Source of the DNA: Candidatus Zixiibacteriota bacterium
Lineage (GTDB): Bacteria; Zixibacteria; MSB-5A5; SM1-73
Direction of reading: 5' to 3'
Length of the DNA: 7,198 nucleotides
Assembly (NCBI GenBank): GCA_029933635.1
Contig: JAOZNS010000138.1
Coordinates: 1 to 7,198, forward strand
Shown here: in pieces, positions 1 through 5,851 of the stretch
How the letters are laid out: each line of letters starts with the position of its first letter
Numbering within the stretch: the first letter of the stretch is position 1
Notes under the pieces: model-generated
What the model was told of the DNA's origin: nothing
The model's input: the letters and a program-made list of their open reading frames with translations, nothing else
Databases searched by the model: none
Made by a program: the position numbers and the translations under genes

Positions 1-412
1 AATATAATCCTTCGAGTTCAAAAGTCAAACAAAAAAAGCACCAGCCGAGGAGAGTCCAGGCACAAGGTATCCAGGTTTGCAGGCTGATTTATTTGAGTGA
101 GGAGGAGTTTGAGTTTTTAAAGCTAAAGAGGCTTGATCTTTTAAAGAGGGCTGGGTATTTTGGAGAAGAATTGTCAGAAGGGGGGAAGGGTGATAAGAAA
201 GGAGCTCTCAGAGGCTCTACAAACCAAGATCTGCAGGCTGGTAGGGGTAGATTACCCCCTGTTATGAGCCTACGAACATTCTGGCTACTCGCGATTCTAT
301 ATACTGGAGTTGGAGGAGGGTTGCTGAATACTTTCGGGATTCACAAGATGTGGAGGATCACGGCAGAAAAAGAAAGGTTATACGGAGTGATCCCTGGGTG
401 AGAAAAAGATGA
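1..412 (+). pseudogene. Probable frameshifted gene remnant, function unknown
   Basis: No single frame gives a convincing protein, but three overlapping frames look protein-like one after another. The first is open from the window edge and reads LSEEEFEFLKLKRLDLLKRA from 93, becoming low-complexity after about 183. The second, open between stops at 142-144 and 265-267, contains RKELSEALQTKICRLVGVDY. The third, open from 251 to the TGA at 410-412, contains DSIYWSWRRVAEYFRDSQD and ends DPWVRKR. This fits one gene hit by two indels near 183 and 251-264, its 3' end lost at the insertion-sequence boundary near 410. A TATAAT hexamer at 3-8 could be a -10 box, but its -35 region lies outside the window. 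I do not recognise the family. The purine-rich composition can make random frames look coding, so the call is tentative. Confidence 0.33.
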
Positions 413-480
413 CCTCCTTTGAAGTTGATATGTTATAATATCAACCCGATGATTAAAGATCAAAAGAACAAAGGAGGTCA
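410..480 (+). promoter_or_regulatory. Inverted repeat sequestering the transposase ribosome binding site
   Basis: The 12-base arm tgacctcctttg (410-421) is the perfect reverse complement of caaaggaggtca (469-480). The second arm contains the Shine-Dalgarno box aaaggaggt (470-478) of the transposase, whose ATG is at 482. A transcript entering from upstream would carry both arms and could fold the ribosome binding site into a stem. A transcript starting inside the repeat would lack the first arm. IS10 and IS50 are known to use such hairpins to stop impinging transcription from producing transposase. The pairing is read directly from the sequence; the function is inferred. Confidence 0.6.
424..445 (+). 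promoter_or_regulatory. Extended -10 promoter inside an 8-base palindrome
   Basis: TATAAT at 434-439 is preceded by TG at 431-432 and one base, a perfect extended -10 element (TGnTATAAT). No good -35 hexamer lies 16-18 bases upstream, which is common for extended -10 promoters. Transcription would start near 446, after the first arm of the 410-480 repeat, leaving the transposase ribosome binding site free. The promoter overlaps a perfect inverted repeat, gttgatat (424-431) and atatcaac (438-445), with a 6-base loop. That repeat may be a protein-binding operator or part of the element's end. Confidence 0.5.
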
Positions 481-481
481 G

Positions 482-1591
482 ATGAGATATTACCAGATAA
501 TCAAGGGTATGTCAAGCAAATTTAACCATAGACTTAAGATGATAGAATATGCTTTACAGCATGGGATAAGCCAAGCTGCCAAAGAATACCAGACCATTCG
601 GAAGACGGTAAGGAAGTGAGTTGTGCGTTTTAAGCAGGAGGGGTTAGAAGGTCTTAAAGATAAGAAGAGAGCTCCTAAACATATACCTCACAAGTTAAAG
701 CTGGAAGATGAGGCCCGGATCATCCAATTAAGACAAAGCCACCCTTCCTGGGGTTCTCGGCGTCTGATCGAACGTTATCATGTCAAAGGGAGCCATAATG
801 CGGTAAATCGAGTGATCAAGTAAAACGGTTTAATTAAACCCAAAAGAAAGTGTTGGCGCAAACGCAAAGATTTATCGGAATTAAAGAAGAGGATGAAGTT
901 TTTTGAACAAAGCCAGATAGACACCAAGGACCTTTCGGATATTTATCAATACTGGCCTTTTATGAGAAGATTGAGACTTCCCAGATACGAGTTCACTTTA
1001 AGAGAACTCTCCACCGGGGCTTGCTTTTTTGCCTATGCCGATCGGAATAACTCTACTTATGCCTCACTCTTTGCCCAGTATGTTATAGAACACCTGAAGA
1101 GTTATGGGATAAAGACTGCTACCATCACCTGGCAGACGGATAATGGGAGTGAGTTTATCGGCCCGGTAAGAAAGAAGAGTTCTCGACCCTCTGCTTTTGA
1201 AAAAGAACTTAAAGCTAACCTGATAGAACATGGCAGGATTCCTCCCAGATCTCCTCATCTTCAGGGGGATGTAGAATCCTTCCACCGAATAGTTGAGGAT
1301 GAACTTTACCGGATAGAGTGGTATAAGGATCATATAGAATTTTTGGGGAAGGTTTATGCTTATCAGCTTTACTTCAGCTATCTCCGGAAGAGCAGATACA
1401 GAGAGAACCAATCCCCGGTGGAGATCTTAAGAGAGCGATTCCCCCGGATGGATGAGGGTATGCTCAATTTACCTCCCATCAGACTGGAAACACTCCTTCC
1501 ATCATCCTATAAAAAGAAACCTAAAAGTGGACAGATATCCACCCGGAAGGGTGGATACCATGTACCTATACCTGTCCAACCTTTTCGATAA
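482..1591 (+). pseudogene. DDE (rve) transposase, IS481-like, two in-frame stops
   Basis: One frame runs from ATG 482 (Shine-Dalgarno aaaggaggt, 4 bases from GGAGG to ATG) to TAA 1589-1591, 369 codons, interrupted by TGA at codon 46 (617-619) and TAA at codon 114 (821-823). Residues 10-45 form a helix-turn-helix (KFNHRLKMIEYALQHGISQA) and a second arginine-rich DNA-binding region follows up to about 120. The integrase core has candidate DDE residues D147 (QIDTKDL), D220 (TWQTDNGSEF) and E265 (GDVESFHRIVEDEL), and a conserved-looking RYRENQSPVEILRERFP segment follows. The protein continues in frame through both stops, so these are nonsense mutations and not frameshifts. The context suggests TGG(Trp) to TGA in TVRK-W-V, and CAA(Gln) to TAA in VIK-Q-NGL; both would be transitions. 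The family is called from the HTH plus rve layout; the exact IS family (IS481 or a relative) is less certain. An internal ATG at 893 could yield only a catalytic fragment. Confidence 0.85.
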
Positions 1592-1596
1592 ATCTC

Positions 1597-1625
1597 TTGA
1601 TCGGTTGAGGCTAATTTGTTATAGT
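1597..1625 (+). promoter_or_regulatory. Sigma-70-like promoter candidate upstream of gpgS
   Basis: TTGATC (1597-1602) and TATAGT (1620-1625) are separated by 17 bases, and TG at 1617-1618 gives an extended -10. Initiation would be expected near 1632, leaving a leader of about 66 bases before the gpgS ATG at 1698. The -35 hexamer lies 5 bases after the transposase stop codon, so the promoter may belong to, or have been created with, the 3' end of the insertion sequence. It is recognised by pattern only. Confidence 0.4.
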
Positions 1626-1697
1626 TAAGTGAAAATGTGTTCAAACAGATGATTGAGCATCTTAGGTAAGGAATCCACAAAAAGGAAAGGATAAAAG

Positions 1698-2906
1698 ATG
1701 AGCGATTTTTATCAGACCGGCGTGGTTTCCACTTTGCATCGATTGGGGAAGACAAACCTGGGGGCTTTGGAAGCTGAGCTTTCCGAGCATGCCAGACACC
1801 GTCCCATCGCTTTGATCCTGCCCACCACCTTCTCTGATTTTAAAGGGGAAGCTTTTAAAAAAATTCTGGAGAACTTAAGAGGGGTGAAATATTTAAAAGA
1901 GATAGTGGTGGTGATGAACAAGACTGACACCATGGAATTCCGACAAGCAAAAAGGATCCTTTCTGAATACCCTTTCGAGACCAAGGTGGTGTGGAGCAGC
2001 GGTCCCCGGATAGGTGAACTCTATAAGCTTCTGGAGAAAAATGAACTGTTCATCGGTCCGGATGGAAAGGGAAGATCGGTCTGGATTGCCTTGGGCTATG
2101 TGATCGCCACCGAAAAAAGTGAGGTGATTGCGCTTCATGATTGTGATATACTTACTTACGATCGGGAGCTTCTGGCGCGTCTTTGCTATCCTGCCGCTAA
2201 TCCCAACATGGGATATGAATTCTGTAAAGGGTTTTACAGTCGGGTGACCGACCGGATGTACGGTCGGGTGACCCGTCTGTTCTTCACCCCCCTCATTCGA
2301 GCTCTGCAAAAGATTTTGGGTTATCTTCCGGTTTTAGTCTACTTCGACAGTTTCCGATATCCGCTCTCCGGGGAATTCAGTCTGGACATAGATCTGGCTC
2401 GGGTCAACCGAATCCCTTCCGACTGGGGACTGGAGGTGGGATTTTTAGCCGAGGTGTATCGTAACTGCGTGCCCAAAAGAATCTGTCAGGTGGACCTGAT
2501 CGAAAGCTTCGAGCACAAACATCAGGAGCTTTCAGAGACTGATCCCGCCAAAGGGCTTTTGAAGATGTGTATCGACATCACCAAAACCATCTTCCGAACC
2601 CTTTCCACGGAAGGGGTGGTCATCTCGGCAGGAGCTTTACGCACCCTCGAATCCACCTATCTCCGAACCGCGCAGGACACCATCAAAAGATATGAGGATG
2701 ATGCCTCCATAAATCAACTCTATTTTGACAGACATGCGGAGGTTTCAGCCGTAGAGGCGTTTTGCAAGGGGATTAAGATAGCGGCTAAGGAGTTTCTGGA
2801 TAACCCATTAAGCACGCCTGAGATTCCCAACTGGAACCGGGTCACCTCCGCCATTCCAGATTTCCTGGAGAAACTGAAAGAGGCCGTGGAGGAAGATAAC
2901 CGGTAG
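1698..2906 (+). CDS. gpgS: Glucosyl-3-phosphoglycerate synthase (GT81)
   Basis: The enzyme transfers glucose from an NDP-glucose to 3-phosphoglycerate, giving glucosyl-3-phosphoglycerate, the first step of two-step glucosylglycerate synthesis in the cytoplasm. The 402-residue protein opens with DFYQTGVVSTLHRLG, a GT81-type start. It has a GT-A nucleotide-binding half (about 35-155) with GPDGKGRSVW (120-129) and a DXD metal motif in HDCDILTY (147-154). The acceptor half carries YPLSGEFSLD (221-230) and PSDWGLEVGFLAEVY (240-254), then FEHKHQ (271-276), where a His probably completes the metal site as in mycobacterial GpgS. It is longer than the mycobacterial enzymes (about 320 residues) because of a helical C-terminal extension. 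The ATG has a Shine-Dalgarno-like aaggaaagg at 1682-1690, 7 bases upstream. The glycerate kinase follows after 20 bases, so the two are probably cotranscribed. The sugar (glucose rather than mannose) is inferred from the GT81 assignment. Confidence 0.88.
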   Translation: MSDFYQTGVVSTLHRLGKTNLGALEAELSEHARHRPIALILPTTFSDFKGEAFKKILENLRGVKYLKEIVVVMNKTDTMEFRQAKRILSEYPFETKVVWSSGPRIGELYKLLEKNELFIGPDGKGRSVWIALGYVIATEKSEVIALHDCDILTYDRELLARLCYPAANPNMGYEFCKGFYSRVTDRMYGRVTRLFFTPLIRALQKILGYLPVLVYFDSFRYPLSGEFSLDIDLARVNRIPSDWGLEVGFLAEVYRNCVPKRICQVDLIESFEHKHQELSETDPAKGLLKMCIDITKTIFRTLSTEGVVISAGALRTLESTYLRTAQDTIKRYEDDASINQLYFDRHAEVSAVEAFCKGIKIAAKEFLDNPLSTPEIPNWNRVTSAIPDFLEKLKEAVEEDNR

Positions 2907-2926
2907 CCTCAATCAAACTTAAGAAG

Positions 2927-4255
2927 GTGAGCTCCCTCAGAAAAGATGCGTTGTCAATTTTGAGCTTCTCCTTGAAAGCCTGCGATCCGTCTTGCGCTAT
3001 CAAAGATCGCATCCAGGTTAAAAGGGAAAAGCTGTGGGTCGATCGTAGAACCTCTTATGATTTAAGATCATTTAAGCGAATTTTCATACTTGGGGCAGGA
3101 AAAGCTTCTGCTCGAATGGCTTATGCCATGGAGGAAATCCTAAGGGAGAAGATCTCCTCCGGGATAATCATCACCAAAAAGGGTCATGGGGTCAAGCTCA
3201 AGAAGGTTGATCTGGTGGAGGGCGGGCATCCCTTGCCTGACAAATCTGGAATTCAGGCAACTAAAAATATGTTAAGGCTTCTATCCGGAACTGCAATAGA
3301 TGATCTGGTTATTTTTCTTCTTTCTGGAGGTGCATCTGCACTTTTAGTCTCGCCTGTTTCCGGGATAAGCTTAACGGATAAAATCAAGCTTACGCATCAG
3401 CTTTTGAGATGTGGCGCCGACATCAAAGAGATAAATACCATTCGCAAGCATATTTCTCAGGTCAAGGGAGGAAGGCTGGCTCAACTTGCCCAGCCCTCGC
3501 AGATCTTAACTCTGGTATTGTCAGATGTGATCGGGGACAGAATTGAATTTGTTGGTTCCGGACCCACCTCGCCAGACAGCACCACCTTTTCTCACTGTTT
3601 GAAAATCATTACTAAGTATAAATTAAAAGATAAAATTCCCACTTCTGTCTATTCTTATTTAAAAGAAGGCGCTGAAGGGAAAATTCTGGAAACACCTAAG
3701 CCGGGTGATCCGGTTTTTAAAAAGGTAAAAAATGTAATAATAGGATCAAATAAGATGGCTCTTAGGGAGGCGAAAAAGAGAGCTGAAGCCTTGGGATACG
3801 AGGTCTTCGTCCTGCCTCGTCCGGTGGCTGGGGATACCACCAGGGCGGCACTTGGACATGTTGATTTAATTAGAAGAATAAAGAAAAAGGGAGAGCCAAT
3901 AAGTCCACCCGCCTGCATCATCTCCGGCGGAGAGACCACGGTGAAGGTTAAGGGGAAAGGGTTGGGGGGCCGAAATCAGGAATTCGCCTTGGTAGCCGCT
4001 ATGGGGATTAAAGATATGAAGAAGGTGGTGCTTCTTTCTGCAGGAACTGATGGGACCGATGGTCCAACAGATGCAGCAGGTGCCATATGTGATGGAGAAA
4101 CGGTAAAAAGAGCACTGAAGGAGGGAATGGATCCTCAACGATACCTGGATCAAAATGATTCCTACCATTTTTTCCAGAAATTGGGCGATCTGATAATCAC
4201 CGGACCCACCCAGACCAACGTGATGGATATCCATCTGATTCTGATCGGTGAATAA
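2927..4255 (+). CDS. gckA: Glycerate 2-kinase, MOFRL family
   Basis: This is a class II glycerate kinase, which phosphorylates D-glycerate with ATP to 2-phosphoglycerate in the cytoplasm. The 442-residue protein shows the family landmarks in order: LRKDALSIL (4-12), GAGKASARMA (56-65), GGHPLPD (99-105), LLSGGASALL (131-140), KGGRLA (180-185), LSDVIGD (198-204) and VGSGPTSPD (209-217). The C-terminal MOFRL domain has SGGETTV (333-339), GLGGRNQE (345-352), AGTDGTDGPTDAAGA (372-386) and ITGPTQTNVMD (424-434). Length is normal and nothing is missing. The start is GTG 2927: family members begin just before the LRKDAL segment and no other start codon lies between it and the end of gpgS. The only purine-rich box, aagaagg, abuts the GTG, so translation may be coupled to gpgS, 20 bases upstream. 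In this locus it probably recycles or drains free glycerate, linking it to phosphoglycerate metabolism (inference). Confidence 0.92.
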   Translation: MSSLRKDALSILSFSLKACDPSCAIKDRIQVKREKLWVDRRTSYDLRSFKRIFILGAGKASARMAYAMEEILREKISSGIIITKKGHGVKLKKVDLVEGGHPLPDKSGIQATKNMLRLLSGTAIDDLVIFLLSGGASALLVSPVSGISLTDKIKLTHQLLRCGADIKEINTIRKHISQVKGGRLAQLAQPSQILTLVLSDVIGDRIEFVGSGPTSPDSTTFSHCLKIITKYKLKDKIPTSVYSYLKEGAEGKILETPKPGDPVFKKVKNVIIGSNKMALREAKKRAEALGYEVFVLPRPVAGDTTRAALGHVDLIRRIKKKGEPISPPACIISGGETTVKVKGKGLGGRNQEFALVAAMGIKDMKKVVLLSAGTDGTDGPTDAAGAICDGETVKRALKEGMDPQRYLDQNDSYHFFQKLGDLIITGPTQTNVMDIHLILIGE

Positions 4256-4259
4256 CTCA

Positions 4260-4309
4260 TGGTAGAAAAGAAACATAACTAATTCTACCAATCGAAGATT
4301 TTTTCTTTT
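4260..4309 (+). terminator. Terminator-like hairpin after the glycerate kinase
   Basis: Perfect 8-base arms tggtagaa (4260-4267) and ttctacca (4283-4290) enclose a 15-base loop. A T-rich tract, attttttctttt, follows at 4298-4309. The hairpin begins 5 bases after the kinase stop codon. The stem is only moderately stable and the T-run starts 8 bases after it, so termination may be partial. Confidence 0.4.
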
Positions 4310-4388
4310 CTCTCTCGGCATTTCGCTTATCAGACAGGTTCCCCTTTGATGTAGCTTCCAAAGAAGAGGACCGTTAGAAGGGACCTCT

Positions 4389-4538
4389 ATGAGGAAAAAG
4401 ATCAGAATCTTAAAACATATATTCATGGAAAAATGGTTTTCCTGTGATGATGGATATAAATATTCAGTGGAAAAAGCTTGTTTTTCCCCAAGGTTTATCT
4501 TAACTTCTACATCGGAAATAAAATATAATCACCCTTAG
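4389..4538 (+). CDS. Possible 49-residue small ORF, unknown
   Basis: An ATG at 4389 follows agaaggga (4377-4383) by 5 bases and opens a frame of 49 codons ending at TAG 4536-4538. The product begins MRKKIRILKHIF and contains EKWFSCDDGYKYS with two cysteines. I recognise no family. The end overlaps the promoter candidate for the next gene, and short open frames of this size occur by chance, so this may not be a gene. It could also be a decayed fragment. It sits in the 303-base gap 4256-4558, which otherwise holds the hairpin at 4260-4290, an imperfect hairpin at 4365-4388, a 6-base hairpin (ggaaaa/ttttcc) at 4427-4442 and a promoter candidate at 4500-4529. Confidence 0.15.
   Translation: MRKKIRILKHIFMEKWFSCDDGYKYSVEKACFSPRFILTSTSEIKYNHP
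4500..4529 (+). promoter_or_regulatory. Sigma-70-like promoter candidate for the second gene group
   Basis: A consensus TATAAT at 4524-4529 lies 18 bases after TTAACT (4500-4505), which matches TTGACA at four of six positions. Initiation would fall near 4536, about 23 bases before the ATG at 4559. Together with the terminator-like hairpin at 4260-4309 it suggests that the three downstream genes are a separate transcription unit. Confidence 0.45.
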
Positions 4539-4558
4539 GTCTTTAAAGCAGGGAAACG

Positions 4559-5833
4559 ATGGCTAAGTCTTTACTCTCCAAGGAAGTGAGGAAACAGATT
4601 CAGCAGATTGGGGAGGTGGACGTGTTGGTGGGAATACCCAGCTACAACAGTGCCCGAACCATTCCCCATGTGGTGAGAGCAGTCTCGGCTGGACTGGCTA
4701 AATATTTCCCCAAATATCGCACCCTCTTGGTCAACTCGGATGGAGGTTCCACAGACGGAACGCCAGAGCTGGTAAAGCGAACCACCTTGGATGACTTGGA
4801 CGTTTTATTGATGGAACATCCAGTCTATCCCATCCATAAGATCGTCACCCCTTATCATGGGATACCTGGAAAGGGGAGTGCTTTCAGAACCATCTTCCGG
4901 ATAGCAACGGATCTGAAGGCTAAAGCTTGCGCGGTGGTAGATTCGGATTTAAGAAGCATTGCACCTGAGTGGATTGAAGCCCTGGTTGAGCCGGTTCTTT
5001 TTCACGGATATGATTTCGTTGCCCCTTACTACAAGCGCCATAAGTATGATGGGACCATAACCAACAGCATAGTTTATCCCCTGACCAGAGCCCTTTATGG
5101 GAAAAGGATCAGACAGCCCATCGGTGGAGATTTCGGGTTTTCGGGCAAATTGACTCAGCACTATCTTCAGAAAAAGGTCTATGATACAGACATCGCCCGC
5201 TTCGGCATAGACATCTGGATGACCACCACCGCCATAGCTGATGGTTTCAAGGTCTGTCAATCCTTCCTGGGCGCAAAACTCCACCAGGCTAAGGATCCAG
5301 GGACCGACCTTTCCGACATGTTGGCGCAGGTGGTGGGGTCGGTCTTCTTTCTGATGGAAATTTACTATCCGGTTTGGTCCCAAATTTCCAACTCGGAGCC
5401 GGTTAAAGAATTTGGCTTTAAATTCGAGGTGGGACTGGAGCCCATAAGGGTAAATCTGGAGAGGATGGTGGAGAACTTCAAACATGGGATGTCCAATCTA
5501 CTCCCGGTCTGGCAGAAGATACTATCACCTGATCTTTTGGTTGGTCTTGAACAGGTCGCTTCCCGTCACGTGGTAGATTTCAATCTTCCAGACGCCACCT
5601 GGGTTCGGATCGTTTACGATTATGCTTTAGCCTATCATCGAAGGGTGATGTCCCGAACTCATATTCTCAAGTCCCTTACCCCCCTCTATCTGGGTTGGAT
5701 CGCCTCTTTCGTCAACCAGACCATGGAATCAGATGCAGGGGAGGTGGAGGATAAACTAGATGCTCTATGCCAGGAGTTTGAAAGACAAAAGAGCTATCTT
5801 TTGGCTAACTGGAGTAAGGAAATTAAACGATAG
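4559..5833 (+). CDS. GT-A glycosyltransferase, candidate glucosylglycerate synthase
   Basis: This soluble 424-residue protein has a GT2-like nucleotide-binding half: VLVGIPSYNSARTI (22-35), NSDGGSTDGTPE (59-70), GIPGKGSAFR (101-110) and a DXD motif in VVDSDLRS (126-133). It is followed by QPIGGDFGFSG (186-196), RFGIDIWMTT (214-223) and AKLHQ (239-243). The same order (PGKG, DXD, QPxGG, WGID-type Asp, AxH) occurs in Rhodothermus mannosylglycerate synthase (GT78), where the DXD and the late His bind metal. Such enzymes join an NDP-sugar directly to D-glycerate, and Persephonella marina uses a direct glucosylglycerate synthase beside GpgS. The helical C-terminal part (about 290-420) has YDYALAYHRR and HILKSLTPLYLGWIASF, consistent with that group. 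ATG 4559 has a weak Shine-Dalgarno (cagggaa). A membrane-protein gene follows after 18 bases. The fold is secure; donor and acceptor are inferred from family resemblance and context. Confidence 0.75.
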   Translation: MAKSLLSKEVRKQIQQIGEVDVLVGIPSYNSARTIPHVVRAVSAGLAKYFPKYRTLLVNSDGGSTDGTPELVKRTTLDDLDVLLMEHPVYPIHKIVTPYHGIPGKGSAFRTIFRIATDLKAKACAVVDSDLRSIAPEWIEALVEPVLFHGYDFVAPYYKRHKYDGTITNSIVYPLTRALYGKRIRQPIGGDFGFSGKLTQHYLQKKVYDTDIARFGIDIWMTTTAIADGFKVCQSFLGAKLHQAKDPGTDLSDMLAQVVGSVFFLMEIYYPVWSQISNSEPVKEFGFKFEVGLEPIRVNLERMVENFKHGMSNLLPVWQKILSPDLLVGLEQVASRHVVDFNLPDATWVRIVYDYALAYHRRVMSRTHILKSLTPLYLGWIASFVNQTMESDAGEVEDKLDALCQEFERQKSYLLANWSKEIKR

Positions 5834-5851
5834 AGACAGAGGAGGTGCCGG

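Larger units (their letters stand above)
410..1591 (+). mobile_element. Insertion-sequence remnant with rve/DDE transposase
   Basis: The element is defined by a broken integrase-core transposase (482-1591) and its regulatory leader (410-481). The left boundary is placed at the inverted repeat beginning tgacctcctttg, which coincides with the end of coding-like sequence upstream. I found no convincing matching terminal inverted repeat in 1592-1697, and no certain target-site duplication. The 9-base word aaaagatga at 404-412 and 1693-1701 is purine-rich and may be chance. The right boundary is therefore only the transposase stop codon, and the true end may lie up to about 100 bases further on or be lost. 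The interrupted transposase means the copy cannot move by its own enzyme. Confidence 0.7.

Noticed and set aside
46..398. Resemblance to bacterial RNase P RNA: gaggagagtcc at 47-57 looks like the conserved 5' core and ggcagaaaa near 362 looks like the 3' core.
   Set aside because: The two blocks cannot form the P4 helix (no matching complement beside the cagaa block), the GGCTTA part is not matched, and the intervening conserved regions are not convincing. Short-word similarity only.
617..619. TGA read as selenocysteine or pyrrolysine, or as a recoded tryptophan.
   Set aside because: A second stop (TAA) in the same frame, no selenocysteine-type structure noticed after it, and an ordinary transposase context make nonsense mutation the simpler explanation.
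404..1701. aaaagatga at 404-412 and 1693-1701 as a target-site duplication.
   Set aside because: The left copy runs into the inverted repeat, the right copy covers the gpgS start codon, no terminal inverted repeat adjoins it, and purine-rich 9-mers recur by chance here.
3866..4426. Long minus-strand open frame of 186 codons across the end of the glycerate kinase gene and the following gap.
   Set aside because: It lies opposite a clearly coding MOFRL domain and has no recognisable motifs or family resemblance; a shadow frame.
4949..5485. Minus-strand open frame of 178 codons inside the second glycosyltransferase.
   Set aside because: It is antisense to conserved DSD and QPIGGD motifs on the plus strand and has no supporting features.
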